From contig NC_054540.1 in the NCBI RefSeq assembly GCF_017654505.1, forward strand, positions 41,790,554-41,854,553: a DNA stretch of 64,000 bases, in the 5' to 3' direction. The notes below the pieces were generated by a model that was given only the letters and a program-made list of their open reading frames with translations, did no database searches and was not told the DNA's origin. Position numbers and translations under genes: made by a program. This document shows positions 43,526 through 55,435 of this stretch, in pieces. This stretch comes from Polyodon spathula. Taxonomy: Eukaryota; Chordata; Actinopteri; Acipenseriformes; Polyodontidae. Numbering within the stretch: the first letter of the stretch is position 1; every line of letters starts with the position of its first letter.

Positions 43526-46400
43526 GAATTAACTATTTTCCCTCCATAATAAATTATAAAGAGCAACGCCAATCACATTGAATATAAAAGCTTTTTTTTA
43601 AGTCTGCAAAACATAAAAGTGACTAATTTTTGGTTTGAAACTGGAAAAATTAATTATAGCTTTACTGTTACCATGGACAGGCATGATAGAAACTACTGTA
43701 AAGTGACTACATTTGTATTTCTCACCTTCTTTTGTAAAATTTTCTGGGCAAACTCCATGGCCAAACATGTATTTAGGAAAATTAAAACCATGTTCCCAGT
43801 TCTTCTCAGTGCTGTGAAAGACCAGGCTCTGCTCCCCCACTCATATATAATTGGCTCGCTCCACTCCTCTCACACTCGCTAACCATTATGACCATTATAA
43901 TTAACCATTATGCCAATAACACCATTCAGTATGTGCATGTGCGTTGTACAATCAAAAGAGTCAAATGCTGCATCTGGTGTAAAAATGACAGGACTTTGCC
44001 CAATCACAATTAGATATGTGTGATTTTATTTATTTTTTTTACTGATTTTTTTTTTTTTTTTAAGTGTGCTCAGGTAGGCAGTGAAGCAAACAGCATCCGG
44101 GTTAGAGCTTACATTGGTAGGGACGGGAGTTTACAGTGTTGCTGATGGCTGAATTATTTTTCTCTCCCATGTCGCTGAATAATGAATTTCGGGGGAAACT
44201 CCTAAAACCAACACTCTAGCTACATCACTGGTAAACGACATAGCTGTCCAGTGTTAGTTTGAGAACGGGTGAAAAGTTTAGTTAGTGCTCCAGATTGGTG
44301 TTATGTTTTTGTTTGTTTATTTTATTTTCTGTCTTGTACACAATAAATATACAGGTACCAACCTGTTTAACCACAATCCACTTGTGAGCAAATTATTTCC
44401 TGCACCTGAAGACAGGGTTACGGTCCCAAAACAGAGTGACAAAATCATACCACACAGAATTGTGTCACACTATGTAAAGAATTTTCTTCTGTGCTACCTT
44501 GTCTACTCACATCTGTTGGAAAAAGCACTGCTGTGTCATGTTCTGTGGGGTAAGGTACATCTACATCTGTTTTTCTGAGTACAATGGTGTGTAAGATACA
44601 ACATGCAGTCGTGATGCGACATGCCTTGTCAGGATTGCATGAAGTGCACCTCCCGACCTATCCAGGCAGCATCAAGTTTGCATAACACAGATGCAGTATG
44701 ACAATTTATATGGTATGACTATCCATTTTTCAAAATATAAGGCACTGTTAATCTCAGGGACAACAAATTGTATAAAAAAGCACAGCAGTCTAACATTAAA
44801 CTATTTGTAACTTTTTTTTACATGTGGTTTATTTTAAATGTTCAGATTACTTGTTTTGACAATGGTGATCACGTCACATTTTGAAATCAGGCTGTCGTTA
44901 GTTTTGACTTGACCACACCAAGCATTCAATAACACCTCATTGTTGATGGCATTTTGCTGTCGTTCAGGTTTATGATTAGCAGGTTGACATTCAGAACCGA
45001 TGAAAACTTTATGTAATGAGGTATTCATTAACCTTTATGTCAATGTGTTTAAAAATTTCCTTCAGGAATGAATGTCCTTGGAGCTTAAGAACAGATGTCA
45101 GTTGTCACTTATGAGTCATTAAATAAGCGGATATGGTCCAAATCCGATGTACTCCTGTTTTCCCCTTACAGCAGATATTAACCCTTTTTGAATAGACCCT
45201 ATAAGTAGAATGAAATTACCATGGCTCAAGAATTTATATTCATACCTCCCCTTCTGAACACAGCTGTTTCCTTCCTCTTGAGTTGTATGGGTGGAATATA
45301 GTGAGTATTTAATTGATCTGCATTGATGTTCTCAAGCAAGAGAATAGTTTTATAACAAAGACATGGTGATTCTATGGTGCTATATACCAAATATGGTTTT
45401 GATAGGGTTAACCATGGGACTCTTTGATCAATTCAGGGTTGATCATGTTCAAAGCTAATGATTGAACCGTTAAAATAAGATGGATTAAAAGTGATGCACA
45501 CTGTATCTGTGAAAGGCTGCAGGTCTGAAGTGGGCTGGGGTATTGACACCAGCGTGGGAATACGGTGATGATAAATCCAATGCACACAGGAGTCATTCTG
45601 TCATGTTGTGCATGAATTGATTGCACTCCTAAGACCATATTTTCAAAGTGTTTATTCCAGTCTTTAATTAACTCCTATTTTTTGAACAAGGTGAAATCAT
45701 TTGAAAAGTGGATCTGTTGTGCAGAAAATAGAGTGGACTCCAACGCTGGTTAGTTAAACACGAAGAGTTTGACGGCACGGCTGGACTAACTCGCTATTGC
45801 CACCTGTTGGCAAATGGAGTGCCATACTCAGAGACAGTTTTCTACACTTAGGTTAATGTGTAGCAGAGGATGCTGGGAGTGAGAAATATGGTAGGAGAAA
45901 GCTGAATTATTTCCGTTGTATTTCATTATTAGTTATTGTCAAGTCCCAATATTGTTAAATGCGTCACCCTGTAACTGTTATTACCCTCCCGGTGTTATTT
46001 GTGTAATATGTGGATGTCACCTTGAGAGGCAGAGTAGTGCTCTGGGGTGGGGAAGGGCTGTGTGGCGCCAGAGCTGGGGGTGCATTGAACGTGAGAGCCT
46101 TTGTGTGTGTCTCCAGTAATTAACGTACTCATAACAGTATTATACATATAGAAATAAATTAAGAAATAGGAAGCTAGAGAAATGGACGTTGTATTAATTG
46201 ATTTGGCTGATGTGTTCATCCACGGCAACTGACATTTATTTACCTATATAAAAAGTATAAGGTCTATGTAAAAGTATATATATATATATATAATTTCAAA
46301 TTTCAAATGATTTTATATGTATATATATATTTTTAGAGGAACAGTAGTTCCTCATACAAGTTAAAAAAACTTGTCGGCAACTGCAGAGATTTAGTTATAC
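43526..46400. other. No recognisable gene
   Basis: Only short open frames, a T-rich run at 44028-44062, and a GC-richer stretch at about 45840-46130 with several poly(A)-like signals that could be a decayed LTR. No motif is firm enough to call. Confidence 0.45.
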
Positions 46401-46428
46401 AACGAGACACTAGTGATCCTTCATTTGC

Positions 46429-46618
46429 AGCATCTGTGGAGGAGCGGTTGGAGCACTTTGCTCCTCACTGGAGAGTTGTGAGTTCAGTCACAGATGTGGG
46501 ACATATTGCTGCTGGTCCAGTTAAAAATCAGACTGTATAAATGGATAATGTATGTCATAACTGTAAGTTGGCCTGGATAAGTGTGTCTGCTAAAAAAAAT
46601 AAAAAAAATAATAATGTG
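46429..46618 (+). mobile_element. tRNA-derived SINE
   Basis: A tRNA-like head (GAGGAGCGGTTGGAGCAC as A-box region, GTTGTGAGTTCAGTCAC as degraded B-box region), a short body, and the 3' tail CTGGATAAGTGTGTCTGCTA followed by AAAAAAATAAAAAAAATAATAAT. The tail is the widely shared fish SINE/L2-type end TGGATAA-GCGTCTGCTAAA, slightly mutated. Confidence 0.72.
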
Positions 46619-46620
46619 CA

Positions 46621-46678
46621 TACATGGTTAGTATTGGGATGGGAGACTGCCTTGCAGTACCAGCTTCTTCAAACTTTT
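46621..46678 (+). repeat. 5S rRNA-like fragment
   Basis: TGGTTAGTATTGGGATGGGA and GACTGCC...GTACCAG correspond to the 3' half of vertebrate 5S rRNA (internal control region and beyond), with several changes. The 5' half is absent. Probably a piece of a 5S-derived SINE or a 5S pseudogene. Confidence 0.6.
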
Positions 46679-47690
46679 CTTTGGAGTTTTACTCAGTGGT
46701 GCACGTTGAGGGTGTATGCAGGCAAACGGCGTTTACCCACTTTGAATTTGGGCAATATATCGTTTACCCACTTCTCATATAAGGGATACAGTTTACTCAC
46801 TTCTACTCTCCTGTGATGTGCAAATCCTGTGTTAAAGACAATGTATTTTAACGGCGAACGTCTGTGTTGTGTTCAGAGAATGTGAGCGGAAAGAAACGGT
46901 GACAATTCCGTTCACCGCTCATAATAATATCACCTGCTCTGCTCTTTCTTTCCACTCCGCTCCGCTCCCCTGCTACAGACAAAATTGTATTTAAAAAAAA
47001 AGTAAATAAACTAACTGTTTTTCCCCCATCGCGTTGCCGATTGCAGATGAAATGATGTATTGTACATTCAAAAAAGGAAAACCATTTAATTGTCCTTATA
47101 AATCGCGTACCTTGACCAAGTAAAAAAATAAAAAGATTAGCTGCATTACTTACTATGTGTTTAAAATGAAAGGGACTGCTACTTTAATGATCCTCCCGGC
47201 TCCACCACTAGAGGGCAGAGGGAGTTTACCACAACAAAAGGACAGATTCACTCTCACTGATTCAGCAGACAAACAGCGCAGAGCAGTGCAGGAGACCCCA
47301 TCTCAGAGACGAGTGAAACCAACCAAACTCAGCTAGTTTATCAGGCATCCCAAAGGGAAGCTAGGAAGGTTCCAGAGACAGTGTTAGCAGGCAGGGAAGT
47401 TCAGGAGCCACGGCTTAAGGAGTTGGGTAACTAAATAAACTAGGAGTTGAGAAAGACAGTTTGCTATATTTAAAAAGGCCTTAAACTAAAACGTTAAATG
47501 AGCTCGTGGACTGTTGTGACCGTGAATTACTGCTTTCTACACCGGAATAAACCTAAATCTGGACTTAGTGAAATCACAGAGACTGAACTGATTTTATTTA
47601 AAAGTTATACGATTATTTGAAAACGTGTTGTGTTGTTATGTAAAGTATAGGTTACATAGACTGATTCCAATAAGCAATGTCTTTTTTTAT

Positions 47691-47770
<80 letters not shown>

Positions 47771-48251
47771 GGGCAGTTTTGCTGTAAAGTTCTAAATAAA
47801 ATTAAGAAATAATTATCAGGGAGGGGCAGCTGCAAGTTGGAGACAGTCTAAACAAGTGAAACTCTCAATGTAATTGCTCTTCCAGTGATAAGGCTTACTG
47901 TGGATATCATTGCACTGAATATGTTAGTGGGATTTTAAGGGTTTATGTCTCATTTAATGTAATCAATTGTAAACCTGTGACTCCCAGTTTCTGCGCTGAA
48001 CCAAAACACACAGACAAACAAATTGTTTATTTGTTGTTAACTCCTCGACTTTTATATTAAGTAAGCCATTTAATAATCAAAGAACGGGGTTAAGTTTAAT
48101 AAATAATAAATAGAATAACACACCTGATGTCATATTATAGGTTCAACGGTAAATAGAATATTGACACAGACAGGGAGATGTTACAAAGTTATTTTATTGA
48201 ATTCGAATACACTTTCTCATAATTATTGTTTGGTACTGAAAACATATGTAC
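46679..48251. other. Unassigned region with a 69-bp (TA)n tract
   Basis: (TA)n runs at 47694-47762. The stretch 47160-47600 is GC-richer, with CCACCACTAGAGGGCAGAGG and several AATAAA signals, and might be an LTR, but no ends could be set. No coding region. Confidence 0.5.
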
Positions 48252-48395
48252 ATTTCAAACTTTGCATATGATTCGTATCAAATTAGCTTCATACAGGGCT
48301 TATCTGTATCCGGATATCTCAGGGAGCACAAAGCAACACACAAACACGTATGAGTGAGTCGACGGGGCTGACGGACCACCCTGGCTGTACTAATG
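48252..48395 (+). repeat. Unnamed interspersed repeat, copy 2
   Basis: Partner of 43382-43525, same orientation, about 4.9 kb apart. Confidence 0.75.
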
Positions 48396-48570
48396 TATGA
48401 ACTATTCTTAATTTAAGAGTGCAGAAAATATAAACTCTGTTCACAGCGCTGTATTGTGCATAACCGTAGAACTGTCATAAGAACAGTAACCACAGACAGA
48501 TGGACACACACACACACACACACGACGTTTCTCACATTTTTATATGGCACAAATGCAGCTCCACAATCTG

Positions 48571-48635
<65 letters not shown>

Positions 48636-48737
48636 CTGCTTGATGAGATTTTGGGATCAATAAGCTACTAACAACCAAAACGAGCAAGATGGGCCGAATG
48701 GCCTCCTCTCGTTTGTAAACTTTCTTATGTTTCTATG

Positions 48738-48778
<41 letters not shown>
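48571..48778 (+). mobile_element. LINE 3' end embedded in a (TA)n tract
   Basis: (TA)n at 48571-48632, then 109 bp of LINE 3' end (AGCTGCTTGATGAGATTTTG to TTTCTTATGTTTCTATGTTC) at 48633-48741, then (TA)n again to about 48778. A (CA)n run precedes it at 48505-48523. Confidence 0.9.
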
Positions 48779-48781
<3 letters not shown>

Positions 48782-49211
48782 AGTTTAGATGCAAAACGCA
48801 ATATACGCTATTTGCACCAAAACTGAGCTAAAAGTAGGATCATTCATCTCACAGTGCCTACTTTCTGGTGTTCAGTGTCATTTGTCCTGAAAACACTATA
48901 TACACCATGTTAAATACAACTTAAATGATCGTTTCTTTCCATAACTCTGTACTCCAGGCTTCTAATTTAGAAAAATCCAAAATATCCACTGAGCCAATCA
49001 GCAGTACAGGATCACAGTTGTGTGACCCTATTATGGCAGCGCCCAGGCGGAGTATAGTAGATTATTTAATCTTGTAACTTGTGATTAAACGATGAATAAT
49101 TTTTAAAAAACGCAGGAAAGTCAATTAATGCAGGGAAGTCTAACAGGATGTAGCAATGGTGAATAAGCATTCACAAATAATGCTTAGAAAACTGTCACTC
49201 GATCGAAGCTG

Positions 49212-52014
49212 TGAAAGCTTGGAGAAAAGATCCTCGAGCAGGTTCAGAAGCATTTAAACTAGAAAGGAAGGGGGGAGAAATCAACAAAAAAACAGAAGGG
49301 AGACCGCATCAAAACAAGAACAACAACTCAGGTAAGACAACCATTAAATGTATTTATCTAAATGCTAGAAGTATCAGAAACAAAATTCTAGAACTTGAAG
49401 CTACTGCACTAACAGGTAACTATGATGTGATAGGTGTTACAGAAACGTGGTTGTCTGAGAGTGATGGGGATGAATATAATATTTGTGGGTATACACTGTA
49501 TAGGAAAGACAGGCAGGACAGAAGAGGAGGAGGGGTAGCGCTATACGTAAGAAACAGTCTTGAAGCCCAGGTGTTAAACCTGGACAAAGAAAATAAAACA
49601 GAATCAGTATGGGTCAGAATAACAGACAAAAATTCAGAAGGGCAAAATAATATACAATGACTGCTTCCTAACACAATTTGTCAAGGAAGCCAGGGGAGGC
49701 ATGCCTTGATTTAGTCAAATTCAAAAAACCCGGGTAGCACAAAATGAACTATGGTGGAAATGACAAAGAGGTCAGAGAACCACTGGCAAACTCAGACCAC
49801 AACATGGTCTCATTTGAAGTGTTTTTTAAAACCCCAAAAGTAATGACTAAAGCCAAGGTTTACAATTTTAGAAAAGCAAACTATGAAGGTATGAAACAGA
49901 GACTAACAGAAGTAGATTGGAGTAAAATAGAGAAAACACCCACAGAAGAAGGATGGTTGTTCTTCAAAAATGTAGTACTAGAGGCGCAAAACAATTACAT
50001 CCCTAAAGTAGACAAATCTAAATGTAAAACTAAATTGCCAAAATGGTTTAATAGATCAATTAAAAAAAATATTCAGCGAAAAAAGGCACTTTACAGAGCA
50101 TTAAAAAAGGACCAAAAAGAAAGTACGCAGAAAGAGTACACAGAACTGCAAACGCAAGTCAAAAAGGAAGTTAGAAAGGCCAAGAGAGAAATAGAAATGA
50201 ACATTGCTAAGGGGGCTAAAACCAATTCCAAAATGTTTTTCCAATATTACAACAGCAAGAGAACATTCAAAGAGGAGGTTAAATGTTTAAGAGATACAAA
50301 TGGCAAAATCGTAGATGAAGAAAAAAAAATAGCAAATATATTAAATGATTACTTTTCACAAGTTTTTACAAAGGAGGATACGGACAACATGCCCCACATG
50401 TCATCCTGTTCCTATCCAGTTTTAAATAACTTTAGCATAACTGAGGCAGAAGTGTTAAAGGGACTAGGAGCTCTTAAAATAAACAAATCCCCTGGGCCGG
50501 ATGAGATCCTCCCAGTAGTACTCAAAGAAATGAAAGAAGTTATTTACAAACCGCTAACCAAGATCATGCAACAGTCTCTTGACACAGGGGTTGTACCGAC
50601 AGACTGGAAAATTGCAAACGTAATACCGATCCACAAAAAGGGAAACAAAACTGAACCAGGTAACTACAGACCAGTAAGCCTGACTTCTATTATATGCAAA
50701 CTTATGGAAACTATAATAAGATCCAAAATGGAAAATTACCTATATGGTAACAGGGTCCTGGGAGACAGTCAACATGGTTTTAGGAAAGGGAGATCGTGTC
50801 TAACTAACTTGCTTGATTTTTTTTGAGGATGCAACATCGATAATGGATAATTGCAAAGCATATGACATGGTTTATTTAGATTTCCAGAAAGCTTTTGACA
50901 AAGTCCCGCACAAAAGATTAATTCTCAAACTGAACGCAGTTGGGATTCAAGGAAACACATGTACATGGATTAGGGAGTGGTTAACATGTAGAAAACAGAA
51001 AGTACTGATTAGAGGAAAAACCTCAGAATGGAGTGTGGTAACCAGTGGTGTACCACAGGGATCAGTATTAGGTCCTCTGCTATTCCTAATCTACATTAAT
51101 GATTTAGATTCTGGTATAGTAAGCAAACTTGTTAAATTTGCAGACGACACAAAAGTAGGAGGAGTGGCAAACACTGTTGCAGCAGCAAAGGTCATTCAAA
51201 ATGATCTAGACAAGATTCAGAACTGGGCAGACACATGGCAAATGATATTTAATAGAGAAAAGTGTAAGGTACTGCACGCAGGAAATAAAAATGTACATTA
51301 TAAATATCATATGGGAGATACTGAAATTGGAGAAGGAATCTATGAAAAAGACCTAGGAGTTTTTGTTGACTCAGAAATGTCTTCATCTAGACAATGTGGG
51401 GAAGCTATAAAAAAGGCTATCAAGATGCTCGGATACATTGTGAAAAGTGTTGAATTTAAATCAAGGGAAGTAATGTTAAAACTGTACAATGCACTAGTAA
51501 GACCTCATCTTGAATATTGTGTGCAGTTCTGGTCACCTCGCTATAAAAAAGATATTGCTGCTCTAGAAAGAGTGCAAAGAAGAGCGACCAGAATTATTCC
51601 GGTCTTAAAAGGCATGTCATATGCAGACAGGCTAAAAGAATTGAATCTGTTCAGTCTTGACCAAAGAAGACTACGTGGCGACCTAATTCAAGCATTCAAA
51701 ATTCTAAAAGATATTGACAGTGTCGACCCAAGGGACTTTTTCAGCCTGAAAAAAGAAACAAGGACCAGGGGTCACAAATGGAGATTAGACAAAGGGGCAT
51801 TCAGAACAGAAAATAGGAGGCACTTTTTTACACAGAGAATTGTGAGGGTCTGGAATCAACTCCCCAGTAATGTTGTTGAAGCTGACACCCTGGGATCCTT
51901 CAAGAAGCTGTTTGATGACATTTTGGGATCAATAAGCTACTAACAACCAAACGAGCAAGATGGGCCGAATGACCTCCTCTCGTTTGTAAACTTTCTTATG
52001 TTCTTATGTTCTTA
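49212..52014 (+). mobile_element. LINE I, 5'-truncated copy with complete 3' end
   Basis: Begins in the last codons of ORF1 (LGEKILEQVQKHLN segment), contains ORF2, and ends GTTTGTAAACTTTCTTATG with two more TTCTTATG units at 52014. ORF2 is broken at two places only. Confidence 0.9.
49280..51943 (+). pseudogene. LINE I ORF2 (APE-RT), scrambled at one point and frameshifted at another
   Basis: Endonuclease N-terminus intact to ITDKNSEG (NARSIRNKI, VTETWLSES). At 49640-49775 the central endonuclease segment is deleted and rearranged, removing GDFNFP. From 49744 a 360-codon frame resumes at EVREPLANSDHNMVSFEV and runs through KSPGPDEILPVVL to HGFRKGRSCLTNLLDFF, where an additional T in the run at 50815-50824 shifts into the frame 50813-51943. 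That last frame has YLDFQKAFDKVPHKR, GVPQGS, KFADDTKVGG and the complete C-terminus. Confidence 0.87.
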
Positions 52015-52759
52015 AACCTCCCATCATCTCCCTTGCAATGCAAACTCCAGTTAATGGTGTTTTCCATTTGTGTTCTCTTTCTGCGTGGGAGAAGTAGTTT
52101 ATCGTTTGGATTTACTGAAACGCATTACATCTTTAGAAATAAATGTAAAGTCAATTTACAAAAATGTGGAGATTTATACTTGATTATGACCTTGTCTGAA
52201 GATGTCGTTAGCAAAGGGGGACCGGCCACAATATTCATGATAAAGTTGAGTTCTTTTTTATAAACAGTAACACATTTAAAGATTGGGACTACCTGTCTGT
52301 AGCCTGGTGTTGTTTACATTGCCTTCAGCATATTTTAAGTGATTGAAAGCTGAAATTACTTTTTTAAAAACATACTTTTCTTATACCAGTACAGTATTGG
52401 TAAGCGATAATAAGTTTGTTTGAAAACCAACCTTTAATCACTGATAATAGGTGCACAGGCGGCGATTTTGTGAATGATGCGGGGATCAAGCACCAACTGT
52501 TATTACCAACAAGCAGAACTATTGTTGCAGCTTTTAAAAATATAAAATCCATTTATACAAAGACTCCCAGCTTTCTTGAATAGATCTGCATTTCCCTTGT
52601 TTTTCTTTTGTATTTGTTTTGCTCTCATTAGTATTTATTGTAGTCCGTCAGTTCTGGCAGATTCTACTTGCTGAAGGTGTTTTCTCCCACTGCTAATTAA
52701 AAAAAAAAAATAGCCACCTCGCTATTTTTCCAGAGGGCTCAACCTGCGTCATGCCTACT

Positions 52760-53213
52760 GTAGATGTCTGTAACCGGATCCAGACTGCTGTGCTTGATCA
52801 TATGCCTGGAGTGGACATTCACCTTATGGACTGTGGACTGCCCTTTTAACTTCCAGAGAAATGTGCTGACAAAAATGAATGCCTACAAGGCTGATTGCAG
52901 TTGTACAGCTGGACTGGAAACTACCATACGAGTCAAAATAGGCTTGAAATTGGTGCTTCGCAAGAACATTGATATTGCACTAGTCTCATCAATGGGGCAA
53001 TAGGGAAGCTTCAAGCTGTTTCCTACTATACTTGTGGAAAACACAAGTATGGTCAAAATCATAACCATCTCATTTAACAATGGAGTCACCCATACCTTTG
53101 AACGTTTACGCTCAAAGTTTGAAATCATGGACAGAGTCTACATTGTTTAGAGAGCACTTCCCAATCTTCCCAATCATTGGTGCTCATTCAATCACCATTC
53201 ACATATGCCAGGG
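52760..53213 (+). pseudogene. PIF1-like helicase pseudogene, left piece
   Basis: Remnant of the C-terminal helicase region across two frames: TIRVKIGLKLVLRKNIDIAL (the LKVGAxVMLxxNID block of PIF1-family and Helitron helicases), SSMGQ in place of LVNGA, ERLRSKFEIMDRVYIV, REHFPIFPIIGAHSITIHIC and Q-G, corresponding to the motif xxAITIHKSQG. It ends at 53213, where an LTR element was inserted, and resumes at 56005. Upstream, 52765-52880 may be further helicase sequence. Such helicases outside host PIF1 are usually carried by mobile elements such as Helitrons; the carrier here is unknown. Confidence 0.68.
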
Positions 53214-53833
53214 TGTGGCAGGAAACGGCGTTGCGGTGACCCAGACCAGAAGAAAGCACCACCAAAACAGAGGTACAGTGCAGTGGCGCGTGCGCCATTT
53301 TATTAAAGAACAATAGTAAACAAAATATTTGAACAAAAATAAACACTTGCTCACAGAGCAAAAATAAAAGGTTTGAAATAAAACAAATCTCGAACACAAA
53401 AATAAACGACCTAAGGTCAGGCTGAGCAGCTGCCTTCACTGATCCTTATATTCTTTTTAACTATCTCTCGCCTCTCGCTCTCCTGTTCTCCACTTCTGAA
53501 CACCCACACCTCGAACATGGAGAGCTGCAGGCTTTTTATACAGGTGACCACCTCCCGATTAGCAACTAATTATTCACTTAATTAATTCAGGAGATGGCCA
53601 CCTTCTGCACAGGTTTTAATGATTAACATGGATGGGCTTCCCATCCACGCTGCAAAACACAACGCACGGCGGTTCGCCGTCATTTATAAACAAATACATT
53701 TTTAAAACAATAACACAAAAATGCACGGCTGCACCGTCATACAAAATAATAAACAAATACAAAATAACACAGGGGCGGTGGGGCAGACTCCGTTCTAAAA
53801 TAAACACTGTGCAGGGCTGCTCGCCCTGTTACA
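53214..53833 (-). repeat. 3' LTR of short LTR retrotransposon
   Basis: 620 bp; plus strand TGTGGCAGGAAACGGCGTTG to CGCCCTGTTACA. Carries an extra block of about 25 bp (AAAGCACCACCAAAACAGAGG) near its left end that the other LTR lacks. Confidence 0.9.
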
Positions 53834-55291
53834 TATCCTCCCCCTTGTGCAAAGCACACATGGCCCCAACGGCCACCTCCTTGTGCAAAGCACACATGGA
53901 GACAGGCAACCCCAGGCGAAGCGGAGGAGAGATAGGCAACCCCAGGCGAAGTGGGACGACCCTCAACGACCCCAGGCCAAGCAGTGCCAGCAACAGCCCC
54001 AGGCGAAGCAGAGGAGAGACAAGAAACCCCAGGGGAAGCAGGACCCTCTGCGACCCTAGGGGATAAAAGAGAGAGAGAAGCCGCCCCAGGCGATGCAGAG
54101 CGACAGGCAGCCCCAGGCGATGCGGACGTAGCATCCTTGGGCGGTGCGAGGCAGGCATCCCTGGGCGGTGCGGACGTGGCATCCTTGGACGGTGCGGACG
54201 TTGCATCCTTGGGCGGTGCGAGGCAAGGCAGCAGCGGACCCTCGGGAGGCAACGGCGGGAGGAGAGCCAGGCCTAGCGGTGGTTCGGGGTTTGGCCCTCT
54301 TTGCAGCCACTGTGGCCGGGAGTTTTTCTCCCGTGCTCCCCTCAGCAACCTATGCATCGGCTGGGTAGGTCCGGCAGCATCCTGCCCTGGTCCCTCCAAT
54401 GCTGAAGGGAGAAGCAGCTCCTGCTTCTCTCCCTCTGGCAGGGTTGGAGACAGAGGAAGCTCCTGCTGCTGTGCTCCTGGTGATGGAGACAGAGGCAGCT
54501 CTTGCTGCTCCACTCCTGGTGGTGGTGGAGACGGAGGCAGCTCCTGCTGCTCTGCTCCTGATGGTGGTGGAGTCGGAGGCTGCACTGCTCCTGGTGGTGG
54601 TGGAGACGGAGGAGGCTCCGCTCCTAGTGGTGGTAGAGACAGGCAGCACCTGCAGCTCTCCTTGTGATGGTGGGGGAAGTGATACCAGCAAGCATTCATC
54701 CTCTGCTGGTGGGGGTGGCGGAGGCAGAGGCAGCTCCTGCTGCCCTGCTCCTGCCAATGGAGGTGGCGGAGGCAGAGGCAGCTCCTGCTGCTCTGCTCCT
54801 GCTGGTGGAGGTGGCGGAAGCGTGTAGTCTCCTGCCGATGGAGGAGGCAGAGGCAGCTCGTTCCTCTCCTCTTGATGGCGAAGGCGGCAGGGGCTCCTCC
54901 CCTTCTGGCTGCAGCGGGGGGACCAGCAGGCATGCTCCCTCTGCTGGCGGAAAGGGAACCAGCAGGCGCTCTCCCTCTGCTGGTGGCAGTGGTGAATGCA
55001 GAGGCAGCAGGCATTCTTCTGGTGGGGGGGCAGTTAGCTGGGAAATGGCCCCACTCCCCACAGATGCAGCAACCATAGTGAATGCCCATCCTGTGGCTGT
55101 GGCTCTGTTTCCACCTCTTCTTCCTGAGGTGGGGAGTGGTGGTAGTCGGGCGACACGTGTCCGACCTTGCCAACTTCAAAACACCACTCCTCCCCCCTCA
55201 AGCAGGTCAGGTAGACGTCCACCTTGCTGGATGCGTGGTGGGGCTTGCGACCAGCCCCGCGCTGCTCCTTCTGCTGCTGCTTCCTTCCCAT
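53834..55291 (-). pseudogene. Proline-rich Gag-like ORF with zinc knuckles
   Basis: Begins MGRKQQQKEQRGAGRKP (55291) with WCFEVGKVGHVSPDY, a degenerate knuckle. After a shift near 55034-55179 the long frame continues CCICGEWGHFPANC, a complete CX2CX4HX4C knuckle, followed by about 400 residues of repeated Pro/Ala/Ser-rich units built from SAEQQELPPSPPPPG-like and KDATSAP-like modules. The long frame runs through to the LTR at 53833 and beyond it to 53737. The basic start and knuckles suggest RNA binding, as in retroelement nucleocapsid. No enzyme motif is present. The low-complexity tail could be an expanded DNA repeat and not a selected protein. Confidence 0.65.
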
Positions 55292-55415
55292 CCTTCCTTT
55301 CTCTTCACTCCAAAAAAAAAATAATAATAATTATAACGATTAATTTAAAAAGAAAAAGAAACTGCAGGACTCCTCTGCAGTACCTCTTCTGGTCTGTGTC
55401 CAGGAGGCGCTGGTG

Positions 55416-55433
55416 ATCCCACGCTGGACACCA
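55416..55433 (-). other. Primer-binding site of short LTR element
   Basis: Minus strand TGGTGTCCAGCGTGGGAT, two bases inside the 5' LTR. The TGGTGTC start and GGGAT end are shared with the Gmr1-like element's site at 28169-28186. Confidence 0.6.
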
Positions 55434-55435
55434 CG

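Noticed and set aside
45840..46130. Possible decayed LTR
   Set aside because: GC-richer patch with AATAAA-like signals only; termini cannot be set.
47160..47600. Possible LTR with poly(A) signals
   Set aside because: No second copy in the window and no definable TG...CA ends with target duplication.
53951..55416. Several long plus-strand frames rich in Ala, Gly and Ser
   Set aside because: Shadows of the repetitive proline-rich Gag-like frame on the minus strand; low-complexity composition keeps several frames open.
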